From: Megalonaias nervosa
Taxonomy: Eukaryota > Mollusca > Bivalvia > Unionida > Unionidae
Length of the DNA stretch: 64,000 bases
Direction of reading: 5' to 3'
NCBI GenBank assembly: GCA_016617855.1
Contig: JAECUM010001702.1
Location: 1 to 64,000, forward strand
Below are positions 12,640 through 24,084 of the stretch, in pieces. A program made the translations under genes and the position numbers. Numbering within the stretch: position 1 is the stretch's first letter; each line of letters starts with the position of its first letter. The notes under the pieces are model-generated. The model saw only the letters and a program-made list of their open reading frames with translations. It was not told the origin of the DNA and did not search any database.

Positions 12640-12955
12640 GACAGCCTGGTCTGATTTGGTTATGGTTATGGTAGTTGTGTGTGTTTGTTTCATTTTGTAC
12701 AGCTGGGTCTGATTTAGTTATGGTAGCTCTGTGTGTGTGTGTTTACTTTGTACAGCTGGGTCTGATTTGGTTACGGTAGTTGTGTGTGTCTGTTTATTTT
12801 GTGCAGCTCGGTCTGATTTGGTTATGGTAGTTTGTGTATGTTTATTTTGTACAGCTGGGTCTGATTTGGTTATGGTTGTTTGTGTGTGTGTCTGTTATTT
12901 TGTACAGCTGGGTCTGATTTGGTTATGGTAGTTGTGTGTGTTTATTTTGTACAGG
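12640..12955. repeat. About 48-bp minisatellite
   Basis: Six to seven copies containing TTATTTTGTACAGCTGGGTC and TGATTTGGTTATGG. Each copy carries an acceptor-like TTTTGTACAG. None is followed by a coding block in register. Confidence 0.9.
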
Positions 12956-13249
12956 AGTTATAATCTGAGTAACAAGGTGCTGGAACCAGGAGCAGTGTTA
13001 GTTTTTCTGTATGTGTTTCTTACAGCTTTACTGGTTTAGTTCATCTGTGGATGATTTCAACTTATCTTACCTTTACTTACAGATGTTTTCCTGGCATAGC
13101 TAATCTGTGAATAATTTTAAAATATGTCATATTACATTTTACTTATAGACTTTCACCTGCCTTATTTAAGTGGATAATTTAAATTTACATTTTACTTACA
13201 GACCTTTGCCCTATTTATATCTTTTTGATGATTGTGAAGCTTCTCAATA

Positions 13250-13835
13250 TCCCCTCTCAATATCCCCTCTCAATATCCCCTCTCAATATCCCTTCTCAAT
13301 ATCCCCTCTCAATATCCCCTCTCAATATCCCTTCTCAAAATCCCCTCTCAATATCCCTTCTCAATAACCCCTCTCAATAACCCCTCTCAATATCCCTTCT
13401 CAATATCCCCTCTCAATATCCCTTCTCAATAACCCCTCTCAATAACCCCTCTCAATATCCCTTCTCAAAATCCCCTCTCAATATCCTTCTCAATATCCCT
13501 TCTCAAAATCCCCTCTCAATATCCCCTCTCAATATCCCCTCTCAATATCCCCTCTCAATATCCCCTCTCAATATCCCTTCTCAATATCCCCTCTCAATAT
13601 CCCTTCTCAATATCCCCTCTCAATATCCCTTCTCAATATCCCTTCTCAAAATCCCCTCTCAATTTCCCCTCTCAATATCCCTTCCCAATATCCCCTCTCA
13701 ATATCCCTTCTCAAAATCCCCTCTCAATATCCCCTCTCAATATCCCTTCTCAGTATCCCCTCTCAATATCCCTTCTCAATATCCCTTCTCAAAATCCCCT
13801 CCCAATATCCCTTCTCAGTATCCCTTCTCAGTTCT
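13250..13835. repeat. 13-bp minisatellite (TCTCAATATCCCC)
   Basis: About 45 copies with CCCC/CCCT, ATATC/AAATC and ATAAC variants. The strand is strongly asymmetric (C/T and A, almost no G). It lies in the intron between the two exons of one LNS domain. Confidence 0.97.
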
Positions 13836-14173
13836 GCTTAAATATCCCATATAATCTGTTGCCTACTGAGGATCTAGGGCCATACATTAAAGATATATTA
13901 GAGCAGTATTGGATGTAGTATACAAAATCGCATGATTATCATAGTATCCATTTTATAAATATAGTGGTCTAAAATGTGTCTTATTTTGAGCTTGCATTGC
14001 CTTTGGTATTACATATTAATTTTTGTGTTCAGATCCTAAAATTGTCAAGCTTCTCAAGAAGTAACGCAATAAACGAATTTAGAATGTGTCCAAAAATACT
14101 TTTTTCTTTCCTGTCTTAAAGCCTGAATTCCACATTTACGATGAAATAAGTTGTATCATATTGTTACTTTTAG

Positions 14174-14282
14174 GTATTTCGAACAGGCCAGTCTGTCAAT
14201 GATTACCGTTGGCATACATTGTCCATCAGACGAAGAGCAGATGACTTTGAAATCTGGGTAGATGATAATGATCGCATTGCAG
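14174..14282 (+). CDS. Exon: middle strands of laminin-G domain (LNS4), with alternative donor
   Basis: Exon of 109 bases, acceptor TTACTTTTAG, donor GTAAAA, entering in phase 0 and leaving in phase 1. It encodes VFRTGQSVNDYRWHTLSIRR followed by ADDFEIWVDDNDRIAG, the 'W.H.v.i.R' and following strands of the LNS fold. A 48-bp tandem duplication covers the exon end, so a second donor stands at 14331. Using it would add 16 codons in frame without a stop and keep phase 1. Both donors are of the weak GTAAAA type, so either could be used. Confidence 0.87.
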
Positions 14283-14342
14283 GTAAAATGTTGCCCATAA
14301 TCTGGGTAGATGATAATGATCGCTTTGTAGGTAAAAAGATGT
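14235..14342 (+). repeat. 48-bp tandem duplication spanning a splice donor
   Basis: The block beginning AATCTGGGTAGATGATAATG occurs twice, offset by 48 bases, each time followed by GTAGGTAAAA or GCAGGTAAAA. The first copy is the genuine exon end. The second copy differs at a few bases. Confidence 0.9.
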
Positions 14343-14749
14343 CCATAATTGTAACTACTTGCATCATGAATATTCAGTGAACCAAGCTCTTTGGGCATTG
14401 TTCGCTATGTGATTTGGCAGTGGAAAGTTTTGTGCTGTTAAGCTGAGAAGATAACAGTAAACTCTGAATTATATATGGCTAATTGCATGAAAATTTAAAA
14501 AAAAAATTTAAATGTCAGTATTTGTTCATGTTATATTCATTTTTGGTCATATTCATTCTCCAATACTCTTTTTAGTAGAAAATGAATAACACGAGTCTCT
14601 TGGAACTGCACATGGCATGTAGTTTGAATAAATTACTTGATATATTTTGTAAATAATTTTGTGTGAGAATTAAAAGACTCGTAAGGAGTGATATCAGACT
14701 ATATTTATTAACCTAAGACTGGATATTTCACATTTTTGATACCTTTCAG

Positions 14750-15490
14750 GAGTTCTTGGGGGCGAGAATTACGAATTGAAGATTGACAGAATCCATTTTG
14801 CATCACCAACTGGGGCCCTAGGATCAAACAACTATATTGGGTTCATGCAGAACTTCATGTACGAGGATAAAGACCTTTTCGATTTGCTTAAGAAGCAGAC
14901 AACATCGGTGTTTTGGATCACTGATTATGACGACACAATCCAGCCAACATATAAACCAGTAACTGTTACTTCCAGTGATACCCATTTCCAGCTCACACCA
15001 ATGACTGTTGGGTTGACTATGAATATCTTATTTAAATTTAAAACCAAAGAGACAAATGGTCTGATCTTATACAATAAAGGCGCTGGAAATGATGTCATCG
15101 CTGTAGAACTCAGTAATGGCATGATTCGTTTGGCATATAATTTAGGTGGTGATGACCGATTTGTGCTTGTTCCTTCAAAGACGCCATTAAATGATAATGA
15201 ATGGCATACAGTTCGTATCATACTCAATGAAAAAGGGCAGATTTCTGCGAAGGTGGATGACGCTGTATATGATGTGTCCACGAGTAGTGGGGATGGTCGA
15301 CTTGATCTCACAGAGTCCTTATACATTGCTGGTCTTCCTGCTGAAATGTTCCAAAGGAGTAGAATCAGGAATCTTATTGAGTCTCGCCAAGGTTTCCGAG
15401 GGTGTTTGGCATCAATGGATCTTAATGGGGCAGTTCCTGATTTAATTAATTTTGCAAAGGACAAATCCTTGATTAGAGAGGGATGTTTCA
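14750..15490 (+). CDS. Exon: end of LNS4 plus complete LNS5 laminin-G domain
   Basis: The largest ectodomain exon, 741 bases, acceptor ACCTTTCAG, donor GTAAGT, phase 1 at both borders. The first 45 codons finish the previous LNS (YELKIDRIHFASPTGA, YIGFMQNFMYED). Then an entire LNS follows: FQLTPMTVGLTMNILFKFKT, NGLILYNKGAGNDVIAVELS, MIRLAYNLGGDDRFVLVPSK, NEWHTVRIILNEKGQISAKV, LYIAGLPAEMF, GFRGCLASMDLNG and REGCF. The last two cysteines are the conserved LNS disulfide pair. A long minus-strand open frame over the same bases is a shadow. Confidence 0.94.
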
Positions 15491-16092
15491 GTAAGTAGAG
15501 CAATTCAGGTTTGCATGATACAGGTCATGGAATGGTGACAAAATTTTCTTAAATTATTATTGTCTTCAAGATACTATATATATATATATCTATATATCAT
15601 CTTTTCCAGAAAACATCATTAATATCTTCTGAGTTTTGCCAAAAGTTGTATCCTGAAATTTTGGTACAAGATTCTTTTATCATAATATATCTCTATGACA
15701 CTAATCATTTTATATTTCAGTATGACATACGTTATTATGTACACTATTTACTTACCACTAGTGTTGACTGTACATCTTTTTTATAGCTAAGTACTGTTTG
15801 GGTTTCATTGCTTTATTTCATGTTATGTCCTTTGTTCTTTGCCAGATAATTGACCCTACATGATGGGTTAGCTCCCTACTCTTCTGTCCTGAAAGTGAAC
15901 TGTATATACAAGTGATGCTATTATGGAGTAATATTTGCTATATTGAAGAGACAATGATGCTATATCATTTCTGATCTAATTCTGTATGTCTTCATTCATT
16001 TTGTTTGGATGCTAACATTGAATTCATCCCCATTTTATTACCAAAATGCATTCTGTTGAACAGGTCCTCTATAAATCTGTCTTCTCTTACAG
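15491..16092 (+). other. Intron
   Basis: AT-rich, with a short (TA)n near 15578-15597. I see nothing else. Confidence 0.8.
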
Positions 16093-16209
16093 ATCTGGAT
16101 ATCACATGCATACCAGGTGTTTGTGGACCTGGTGAGTGTGTTCCTGGACTGAATGACTATTGGTGTAACTGTAATATGACTGGTTACATAGGACGTCCAT
16201 GCAGTGATT
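16093..16209 (+). CDS. Exon: EGF-like domain (EGF3 by order)
   Basis: Exon of 117 bases, acceptor CTTCTCTTACAG, donor GTAAGT, phase 1 at both borders. It encodes one compact EGF module: ITCIPGVCGPGECVPGLNDY followed by WCNCNMTGYIGRPCSD, with six cysteines in standard spacing. It sits before the last laminin-G domain as in neurexins. Confidence 0.92.
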
Positions 16210-16719
16210 GTAAGTGTAACACCTTCTAGGTTACGTCTTCATGGGTTCTTTAAAATTTTTAATCAGACGTGATGATGATGAAATGAATCACCAGACAAAG
16301 AAGAAGAATGAGAAGAAGAAGACCTACAACATATCCACATGAAATATATAAATAATTAAAATTAAACAAATCTATCACACACAGACAATTCACAAATGAG
16401 AAGGTGTGGAATTGTTAAAAAACTTTCACAATGTAATTGATAAAAACTTACCAGTGCAAGGTAGGATTCTAATGTACAATCGTTATTTTCTTCGATGCCA
16501 TTTACAAGGTATTGAGTAACATATTGCACCCAGAAATGTTGAAGTTGACTCCTGGAGAGTCGTTGGAGGAGTGAACAACAGAACAGGGATCATGTTAATG
16601 TAATTGGCGGTTGCATATTAGACACGTGCAATGGAAGCAACTCACACACTACTCGCTCACCATGCGTACCACAGAACAACGTGTAATTGGACACTGGACA
16701 TCACTGTATCATCATATTC

Positions 16720-16755
<36 letters not shown>

Positions 16756-18329
16756 TTGTACATTTTGGTAGATTTGCTTCATGTCCTGATGAAACTGCCC
16801 AACTCAAGAAATCATTTTTCCCTGAAATTAATTCAGTTGTGAAAGTTTAGGGTCTTATTGTCTATGGCTATTTCATGTTAAAAGAGTATTACATAATAAC
16901 TGTTATTGTAGCACATGTCCTAAAATCTCCATTATGGTATAGGAAGTAGACTTAAATGAATACATGTATAAGCTTGTGACCTAAAATCTCCATTATGATA
17001 TAGTGTTATGCATAATTAATTTGCATTTTATTTTAGTTACTTTTTTTATTCTTTTTATTTCAAAGTATGCTATGGGTAATGAAACATTGTATCTAGTGGC
17101 TGATCTTGTCCAAAATCAGTGACAGTTTGGTAAGCAACTTTTTTTCCTTGTTATCTGAGTGAGGATTATTATCTTAAGCTCAGTCAAGGACATTGTGTTT
17201 TTTATATAGTTAAACTTGACTACATGATTTCCGTCATATGCCTTATGGTAACAAACTTTCTGTTCCTTCCAAGACGGTGAACTTTTGGTGCTTATCTGGG
17301 GTTTTGATTTTTGCATCTAGCTTGTCATATAAACTGATGTTTATCTAAAATTCTGTTATTCTCACTTGTAGATCTAGTAGAATCAGTTTGTATTATTAAT
17401 GTGTCCATTTGTTCATTTGGGGTTGAATTTATTTCTTCAAATTATTCAAGTGATTTTTCTCTGGAAATGCAGAATGTTCATTAAAAATAATATTCTTAAA
17501 CAGAGATATTCACTTGGATTTATAGTTAATTCAAACCTAAAATTATATTACTGTGTTTCAACAAAAGACTGTTGGCACATCAACACTTTATGAGTCATCA
17601 CAAGCACATCAACACTTTCCACATTGGATTTAATTGGATTTCCACTAAGTTTCATTCAGAACTTTTATTATTAGGACTTGTGTCTGTAGTTCTAGGAATA
17701 TTTTGGGATTTAATTCACAATACCGTAAGTTCTTTTTTCTTTATTTTATTGTTGAATTTTTACAAGGCTTTTTGAATTTGGCTTTAAATTTTTACATGGC
17801 TTGTTGCTATTCACTCTTTTCTGTTACTTTAATAGCATATATTCATAACAGAAAATTCAGTGCTCATCCTTGGAATACGAATTTCTCTAACATATTTCAG
17901 ACAACTTTGTGTTTGAAATTTAAATTCACCATGTTTGGAATTTCCTAAGTCCCTGGTATTATTTCACATTATAGAAATCTAAGTGAAAACAACCTTTGAC
18001 AATGTCATCTAAGTTGGAGATCTTTATTTCAGATCCTACCCAGGAACAGTTAGACTCTTTGAAAAAGGATGAATTGCTTCAGCTTGCCAGAAATATTGTA
18101 TTTCTTAAGCAAAGGCTTCTTTAACAAAGCAGGAAATAAAAAACATTTTGGTCCGGCAGAAATAATCACTTTAAATCCTATAGGATGCTGACTTGGCACT
18201 TTAGTGACATATATTTTCCATAATGTACCATTCAGTATTATAGCAATACTTTATGACATATTTATTATTAATTGTATCTATCATATTTGTATTAATCAAT
18301 GGCATTTACAATATAACTCATTATTTCAG
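16210..18329 (+). other. Intron with a small gag fragment
   Basis: AT-rich and non-coding for the host gene. There is an (AC)n run at 16729-16755 and a retroelement gag fragment at 18002-18180. The short open frames on either strand here have no recognisable content. Confidence 0.7.
18002..18180 (+). pseudogene. Retroelement gag N-terminal (SAP-like) fragment
   Basis: An ATG at 18002 opens a 40-codon frame containing PTQEQLDSLKKDELLQLARN, then a stop. In a shifted frame directly after comes SLTKQEIKNILVRQ. The pair 'L..LKKdeLl.lA' and 'KqEIkniLv' is what I know from the N-terminus of gag proteins of metazoan Ty3/gypsy elements. The fragment is frameshifted and truncated. A good acceptor-like TTTATTTCAG lies inside it, but the frame stops after 29 codons, so it is not taken as a host exon. 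Confidence 0.5.
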
Positions 18330-18514
18330 ACCCAGTTGGGTACTATTTTGGCAGTATCCTTGGGACTGGTCTCATCAGTTACAAGTTTCCATTTGAATAC
18401 CAGACAGACTATGACATGGATAACATTGCATTTGGATTCATGACGGAAAAGGAAAATGGCATTTTGATGAGACTTGATAGCAGTTTGGCAGATGAATACA
18501 TACAGATAGCATTG
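18330..18514 (+). CDS. Exon: first part of last laminin-G domain (LNS6 by order)
   Basis: Exon of 185 bases, acceptor TTATTTCAG, donor GTAGGT, entering in phase 1 and leaving in phase 0. It encodes YPVGYYFGSILGTGLISYKF, then DNIAFGFMTEKENGILMRLD and ADEYIQIAL. These are the opening strands of an LNS domain ('i.f.F.T....gil..'). The last 27 bases of the exon and the donor are the first unit of the 53-bp minisatellite that fills the next 2 kb. Using any later copy of the donor runs into an in-frame TAG in the second unit, so only the first donor gives a full-length protein. Confidence 0.9.
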
Positions 18515-20490
18515 GTAGGTTTCTGTCGCCAAGGTCAATGGCAGATGAATACATACAGATAGCATTGGTAGGTCTCTGGCACCAAGGTCAATGGCAGATG
18601 AATACACACAGATAGCATTGTTAGGTCGGTGGCACCCAGGTCAGTGGCAGATGGCTACACACAGATAGCATTGGTAGGTCTCTGGCACCAAGGTCAGTGG
18701 CAGGTGGCTACGCACAGATAGTATTGGTAGGTCTTTGGCACCAAGTTCAGTGGCAGATGAATACATACATATAGCATTGATAGGTCTTTGGCACCCAGGT
18801 CAATGGCAGATGAATACATACATACAGCATTGGTGGGTCTCTGGCACCAAGGTCAATGGCAGATGAATACATACCGATAGCATTGATAGGTCTTTGGCAC
18901 CAAGGACAATGGCAGATGATTACATACATACATACATACATACATACAGACAGCATTGGTAGGTCTTTGTCACCAAGGTCAGTGGCAGATGAATACATAC
19001 AGATAGCATTGGTTGGTCTCTGTCACCAAGGTCAGTGGCAGATGGCTACATACATATAGCATTGGTAGTTCTCTGTCACCAAGGTCAATGGCAGATGAAT
19101 ACATACAGCATTGGTAGGTCTCTGTCACCAAGGTCAATGGCAGATGAATACATACAGATAGCATTGGTAGGTTTCTGGCACGAAGGTCAATGGCAGATGA
19201 ATACATACAGGCAGTGTTGGTAGGTTTCTGGCACGAAGGTCAATGGCAGATGAATACATATGGGCAGTGTTGGTAGGGCTCTGGCACTAAGGTCAGTGGC
19301 AGATGGATACATACAGATAGCATCGGTAAGTCTCTGGCACCAAGGTCAATGGCAGATGACTACATACAGATAGCATTGGTAGGTCTTTGGCACCCAGGTC
19401 AATGGCAGATAAATACATAGATATAGCATTGGTAGGTCTTTGGCGCCCAGGTCAGTGGCAGATGAATACATACATATAGCATTGGTGGGTTTTTGGCACC
19501 AAGGTCGGTGGCAGATGGCTACATACATACATATGGAGAGCATTGATAGGCCTCTGGCACCAAGGTCAGTGGCAGATGAATACATACAGATAACATTGGT
19601 TGGTCTCTGTCACCAAGGTCAATGGCAGATGAATACATACTGATAGCATTGGTAGGTCTTTGGCACCAAGGTCAATGGCAGATGACTACATACATACATA
19701 CAGACTGCATTGGTAGGTCTTTGGCACCAAGGTCAGTGGCAGATGAATACATACAGATAGCATTGATAGGTCTCTGGCACCAAGGTCAGTGGCAGATGAA
19801 TACATACAGATAACATTGCTAGGTCTCTGTCAACAAGGTCAATGGCAGATGAATACATACCGATAGCATTGGTAGGTCTTTGGCATCAAGGTCAATGGCA
19901 GATGACTACATACAAACAGCATTGGGATGTCTCTGGGACCAAGGTCAGTGGCAGATGACTACATACAAACAGCATTGGTATGTCTCTGGGACCAAGGTCA
20001 GTGGCAGATGACTACATACAAACAGCATTGGTATGTCTCTGGGACCAAGGTCAGTGGTAGATGACTACATACAAACAGCATTGGTAGATCTCTGCGACCA
20101 AAGTCAATGGCAGATGACTACATACAAACAGCATTGGTATGTCTCTGGGACCAAGGTCAATGGCAGATGACTACATACAAACAGTATTGGTATGTCTCGG
20201 GGACCAAGGTCAATGGCAGATGACTACATACAAACAGCATTGGTAGATCTCTGGGACCAAGGTCAGTGGCAGATGACTACATACAAACAGCATTGGTATG
20301 TCTCTGGGACCAAGGTCAATGGCAGATGACTACATACAAACAGCATTGGTATGTCTCGGGGGCCAAGGTCAATGGCAGATGACTACATACAAACAGCATT
20401 GGTAGATCTCTGGGACTTACATCAGTATCAGCAGTACTAGTCCAGCATTGTTTGTCAGATGAATACATACAGACAGCTTTGATAGGTCTC
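18488..20490 (+). repeat. 53-bp minisatellite that copies an exon end and its splice donor
   Basis: About 37 copies. Each unit contains the exonic GCAGATGAATACATACAGAT, then AGCATTG, the donor GTAGGT, and a short intronic part (CTGGCACCAAGGTCA). The first copy is the real exon end. Later copies (after about 19900) shift to GACTACATACAAACAGCATT with GTATGT or GTAGAT at the donor position. Some units carry internal CATA expansions. Short open frames on both strands here are artefacts. Confidence 0.95.
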
Positions 20491-20604
20491 ATTAACTTCA
20501 ATAATGAGATCCACATAGCAGTAATAGCCCACCTTGGTTTTAGAACAACTTCATCACATCATTGTTGGAGATGCATCAGAAACATAATTGAGGCTCTGCT
20601 TAAT

Positions 20605-20795
20605 TTTCACATTTATAATCATTTGGAGCAGTTTTGTTGATTTTCACATTTATAATGATTTGGAGCCATTTTGTTGATTTTCACATTTATAATCATTTGG
20701 AGCCATTTTGTTGATTTTCACATTTATAATCATTTGGAGCCATTTTGTTGATTTTCACATTTATAATCATTTGGAGCCATTTTGTTGATTTTCAG
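20605..20795. repeat. 37-bp tandem repeat
   Basis: Five copies of a unit containing TTGATTTTCACATTTATAAT and CATTTGGAGCCATTT. Confidence 0.93.
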
Positions 20796-20894
20796 CAATC
20801 TTTTTTCTGTTTTAAATATCAAGCACTGTAAAATGGGACTGTTTAAAAGTTTGTTGTTGGGCTAGCCATACACTTTAGTATTTTTCTGTTTTTG

Positions 20895-21124
20895 TTAGAG
20901 TAGATATACATTGAGTTGGTGTTATTTCTAGATTAGATACAGAATTAGTGTTATCACTAGAGTAAATAGATATAGAGTTGGTGTTATCACTATAGTGGAT
21001 TGATACAGAGTTGGTGTTTTCACTAGAGTTGATCAATATAGAGTTACTTTTTTCGCTTGAGTAGATAAAGAGTTGGTGCTTGTGCTAGAGTAGATAGATA
21101 TAGACAGAGCTGGTGTATTTACTA

Positions 21125-21174
<50 letters not shown>

Positions 21175-21275
21175 GGTGTTTTCACTAGAGCAGTTCAAAT
21201 AGAGTTGGTGTTTTCACTAGAGTAGATAGAGTTGGTGTTTTTGCTAGATTAGATAGATATAGATAGAGTTGGATT
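20895..21275. repeat. About 33-bp repeat around GAGTTGGTGTTTTCACTAGA with (AT)n
   Basis: About ten diverged copies, with an (AT)n microsatellite at 21127-21171 inside. Confidence 0.85.
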
Positions 21276-21816
21276 TAGAAGTCCACAAAAGAAAAGATTG
21301 TACAATTTTGTATTTTCAAAAGTGTGCTATCGCTGTCTATATATATCTCTTGGCTGCTTTATGTAAGATATAGGAGTTATTTATGATTTACTTTATTTTA
21401 CTCCCATACTTGGGAGAAAATTAAAACAGATAATACATTTTCAAATGATTTTTCATTCATTAAATAATGTACCAATATTATTTAATTCTTGGTTAACACT
21501 ATACCTTCCTACATGTCTTGTAATTAGATTATATTCAGTATAAATATTGGCATTTTATTATCAAAAAATGTGCTTCACCTGTCAGATTTCTTAGCTGAAG
21601 AAAACAAAATCCTGATTACAGTACAACCTGTCATAAAACTGACCACCCCTTATGCCAACAAATGGTGGTTTCTCAAGATTGGTGGTCTCTCATTACACAT
21701 TCCATAACACAATAATTAATCAGTTATGACAACCTGATGTCTCAAGACAGATGGTCTCTCATAACAGTAGTCATTCAACACAGGTTTTACTAGATTGTAC
21801 CTCTATGTTTGAACAG

Positions 21817-21988
21817 AGAAATGGGCATGTAGTTGTGGAGTCCAAAACTGGCGAGGGTGTTGTTGTGCTGGAAGAAAGCAGACAGAAATTCAATGACGGG
21901 AAGTACCATACAGTGCGTTATATCCGAACGGGAACCGGAAGCTCTCTTACGGTAGACAGTCTTTCAGCCCAGAGTGTAGCACACTCAG
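21817..21988 (+). CDS. Exon: middle of last laminin-G domain (LNS6)
   Basis: Exon of 172 bases, phase 0 in, phase 1 out, donor GTATTA. It encodes RNGHVVVESKTGEGVVVLEE, then KYHTVRYIRTGTGSSLTVDS. Joined to the previous exon this gives 'YIQIAL-RNGHVVVE', which aligns naturally with the 'v.L.dG.l.v...' strands of LNS domains. For that reason I chose the acceptor at 21815-21816 (TTTGAACAG). A second acceptor at 21782-21783 would add 11 codons (VLLDCTSMFEQ) in frame and is an alternative. Confidence 0.85.
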
Positions 21989-22544
21989 GTATTATTATTG
22001 TTTTCTCTCATTGCTGACAGTATTCTCTTAACAACTAGATGTTAAATGCTTGATATTTGTATAAATTGTAATCATCTTAGCTGTTTAATTTAACAGTTAA
22101 GATATTGTAGTTATTGTGACATGTTTTGGCACATGACGACTAATTATTATCTTTGTCATATCTTTGTCATATGTTAATGGATATTTGCCTTTGAATATAG
22201 TCAGTTTAGTATCCTTTTATTTATACTTGTAATGATACTTTAAAAGAAGTCAACAAAAGAGAAACTAAGATATTAAATCAAATTTTCATGATAGTAAGTC
22301 AAAATTTGAATTGTGAATAATTTCAGATTTTCAGATATTAGGTTGCAGGTTTGAGTTATATTGAAATTGTGAGATTGCACTGCATCTGTTGGGAATAAAC
22401 TTTCAGTTAAATTAATCAAAGATTGTATTGAAAATGTCGTGTAAGAGAAACAAAACACACAGGAAAGTATATTATACATACTGGGTTCATACAGCATACC
22501 AATTACACACATTTGATGAGTATGGCTTAGTTATTACACAGATT

Positions 22545-22835
22545 GGTCAAAACAGATTGGTCGAATGTAACAGTTGTTACACATATTGGGAAGTACAGCA
22601 CAGTTATTACACTTATTGGGAAGTACAGGACAGTTATTACACAGATTGGTCAAATATAACAGTTATTACACATTGGGAAGTACAGCACAGTTATTACACA
22701 TATTCGGAAGTACAGCATAGTTATTACACAGATTGGTCGAATGTAAGTTATTACACATATTGGCATGTAAAGCACAGTTATTACACATATTGGGCAGTGC
22801 AGCATAGTTATTACACATAATCAGCAAGTGCAACA
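22545..22835. repeat. About 28-30-bp tandem repeat
   Basis: About ten copies containing CAGTTATTACACATATTGGG and AAGTACAG. The open frames through it on both strands are repeat artefacts. Confidence 0.92.
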
Positions 22836-23024
22836 CAGTGAGAATACTTTTGATTTTGCAGTACTTAAGTAATGTACAGTGCAAATAAGAAATAAGATTG
22901 AACAAAAAACGGGGCAGAAATATGAAATATTACTGGTGTAAACAATTTAGATTTTAAAGAATAACACGAAACTTCCTTCATAATATAGTTTGTCATGCTA
23001 ACCAAGATGGTATGCCTTTTATCA

Positions 23025-23440
23025 AGGAGGGATACATGCCTCATTCCCATTGCTGAGCAAGGCAGTAGAACCTTTATCAGTAGAGATACATGCCTCATTC
23101 CCATTGCTGAGCAAGGCAGTAGAACCTTTATCAGTAGAGATACATGCCTCATTCCCATTGCTGAGCAAGGCAGTAGAACCTTTATCAGTAGAGATACATG
23201 CCTCATTCCCAGTGACTTAGGATAATTTAGATACATGCCTCCTTTTCAGGGACTCTTGATACATGCATTATTCCCACTGACTCATGATAAAATAAGTTTA
23301 GATACATGCCTTATTCACTGTGACTCAAAATAATTAGATACATGTCTCATTTGCAGTGACTCAGGATAATTTAGATTAATGCCTTATTCCCAGTCACTCA
23401 GGATGATATAGATTCATCCCTCATTCTCAGTGACTCGTGA
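23025..23440. repeat. 54-bp tandem repeat with decayed continuation
   Basis: Three near-identical 54-bp copies containing GATACATGCCTCATTCCCAT and GAGCAAGGCAGTAGAACC. They are followed by six or seven shorter, diverged copies that keep only TAGATACATGCCT...CAGTGACTCA. Confidence 0.92.
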
Positions 23441-23904
23441 TAATTTATTGAGAACTATACATGTATGTAGGAATGTACATACAGGCAGTGTTTATTTTCT
23501 GATCTTTTGTTAAAAAATAGGAAATAAAGACATTTGTGCATTATTGTTTACCTGATTAAATACATTATCTTGAACACAGTTAAGAGTTATAATGCATGTC
23601 AGAAATACATCGTGCCTCAATATTCAGACAGATGTACAGTCTGACAATTATAGGGTCAGAGCACCGTGCTAAAAATACATCTAATGTTGGATACCAGTCT
23701 ACAGCGTTTGAATAGAAATCAGATAATCTTATTTCCATTAGTGATATAATTAAATTAATTTACCAGTTTAACCCAATTCATTAATTATTTCTGTAATATT
23801 CTTATTTCTGTGTTGTTAGTTATATGTCCTAAAAATCCAGTCATGTGGTCATGAGATGTGAAACTGTATTAGCCAAATAATAAAAAGAATTTTTTTCCCA
23901 CTAG

Positions 23905-24003
23905 GATCAGCATCAGTGTTTGATAAAGTGTACCATGTGATGATTGGTGGGAGGGAGGACTCCAAAGGAGCAATGATGGATAGTTTTATAGGAATCATTG
24001 GAG
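23905..24003 (+). CDS. Exon: late strands of last laminin-G domain (LNS6)
   Basis: Exon of 99 bases, acceptor TTCCCACTAG, donor GTAAGT, phase 1 at both borders. It encodes SASVFDKVYHVMIGGREDSK followed by MMDSFIGIIGG. The 'v.iGG' and 'F.G.i.g' strands fit the LNS fold, and the Gly-Gly ending continues into AYWNGYRWLDL of the exon at 25268, the terminal strand of the domain. Confidence 0.9.
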
Positions 24004-24084
24004 GTAAGTTCATTATATCATCAGAAATGGATCTGAGCAAAATTACTCACACTTCACATTTTTTCATTGGATTACCAAATTTTA

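Larger units (their letters stand above)
21989..23904 (+). other. Intron with two minisatellites
   Basis: No coding sequence is seen. It holds a TTACACATATTGG-type repeat (22545-22835) and a 54-bp repeat (23025-23440). Confidence 0.8.

Noticed and set aside
13250..13835. CRISPR-like or regularly spaced repeat
   Set aside because: Units are directly adjacent without spacers, and this is animal DNA; it is a minisatellite. The same holds for all other arrays here.
14925..15503. 192-codon minus-strand open frame over the LNS5 exon
   Set aside because: Antisense shadow of a well-supported coding exon.
18033..18122. Candidate exon after TTTATTTCAG in phase
   Set aside because: Ends in a stop after 29 codons, and the content matches retroelement gag, not laminin-G or EGF.
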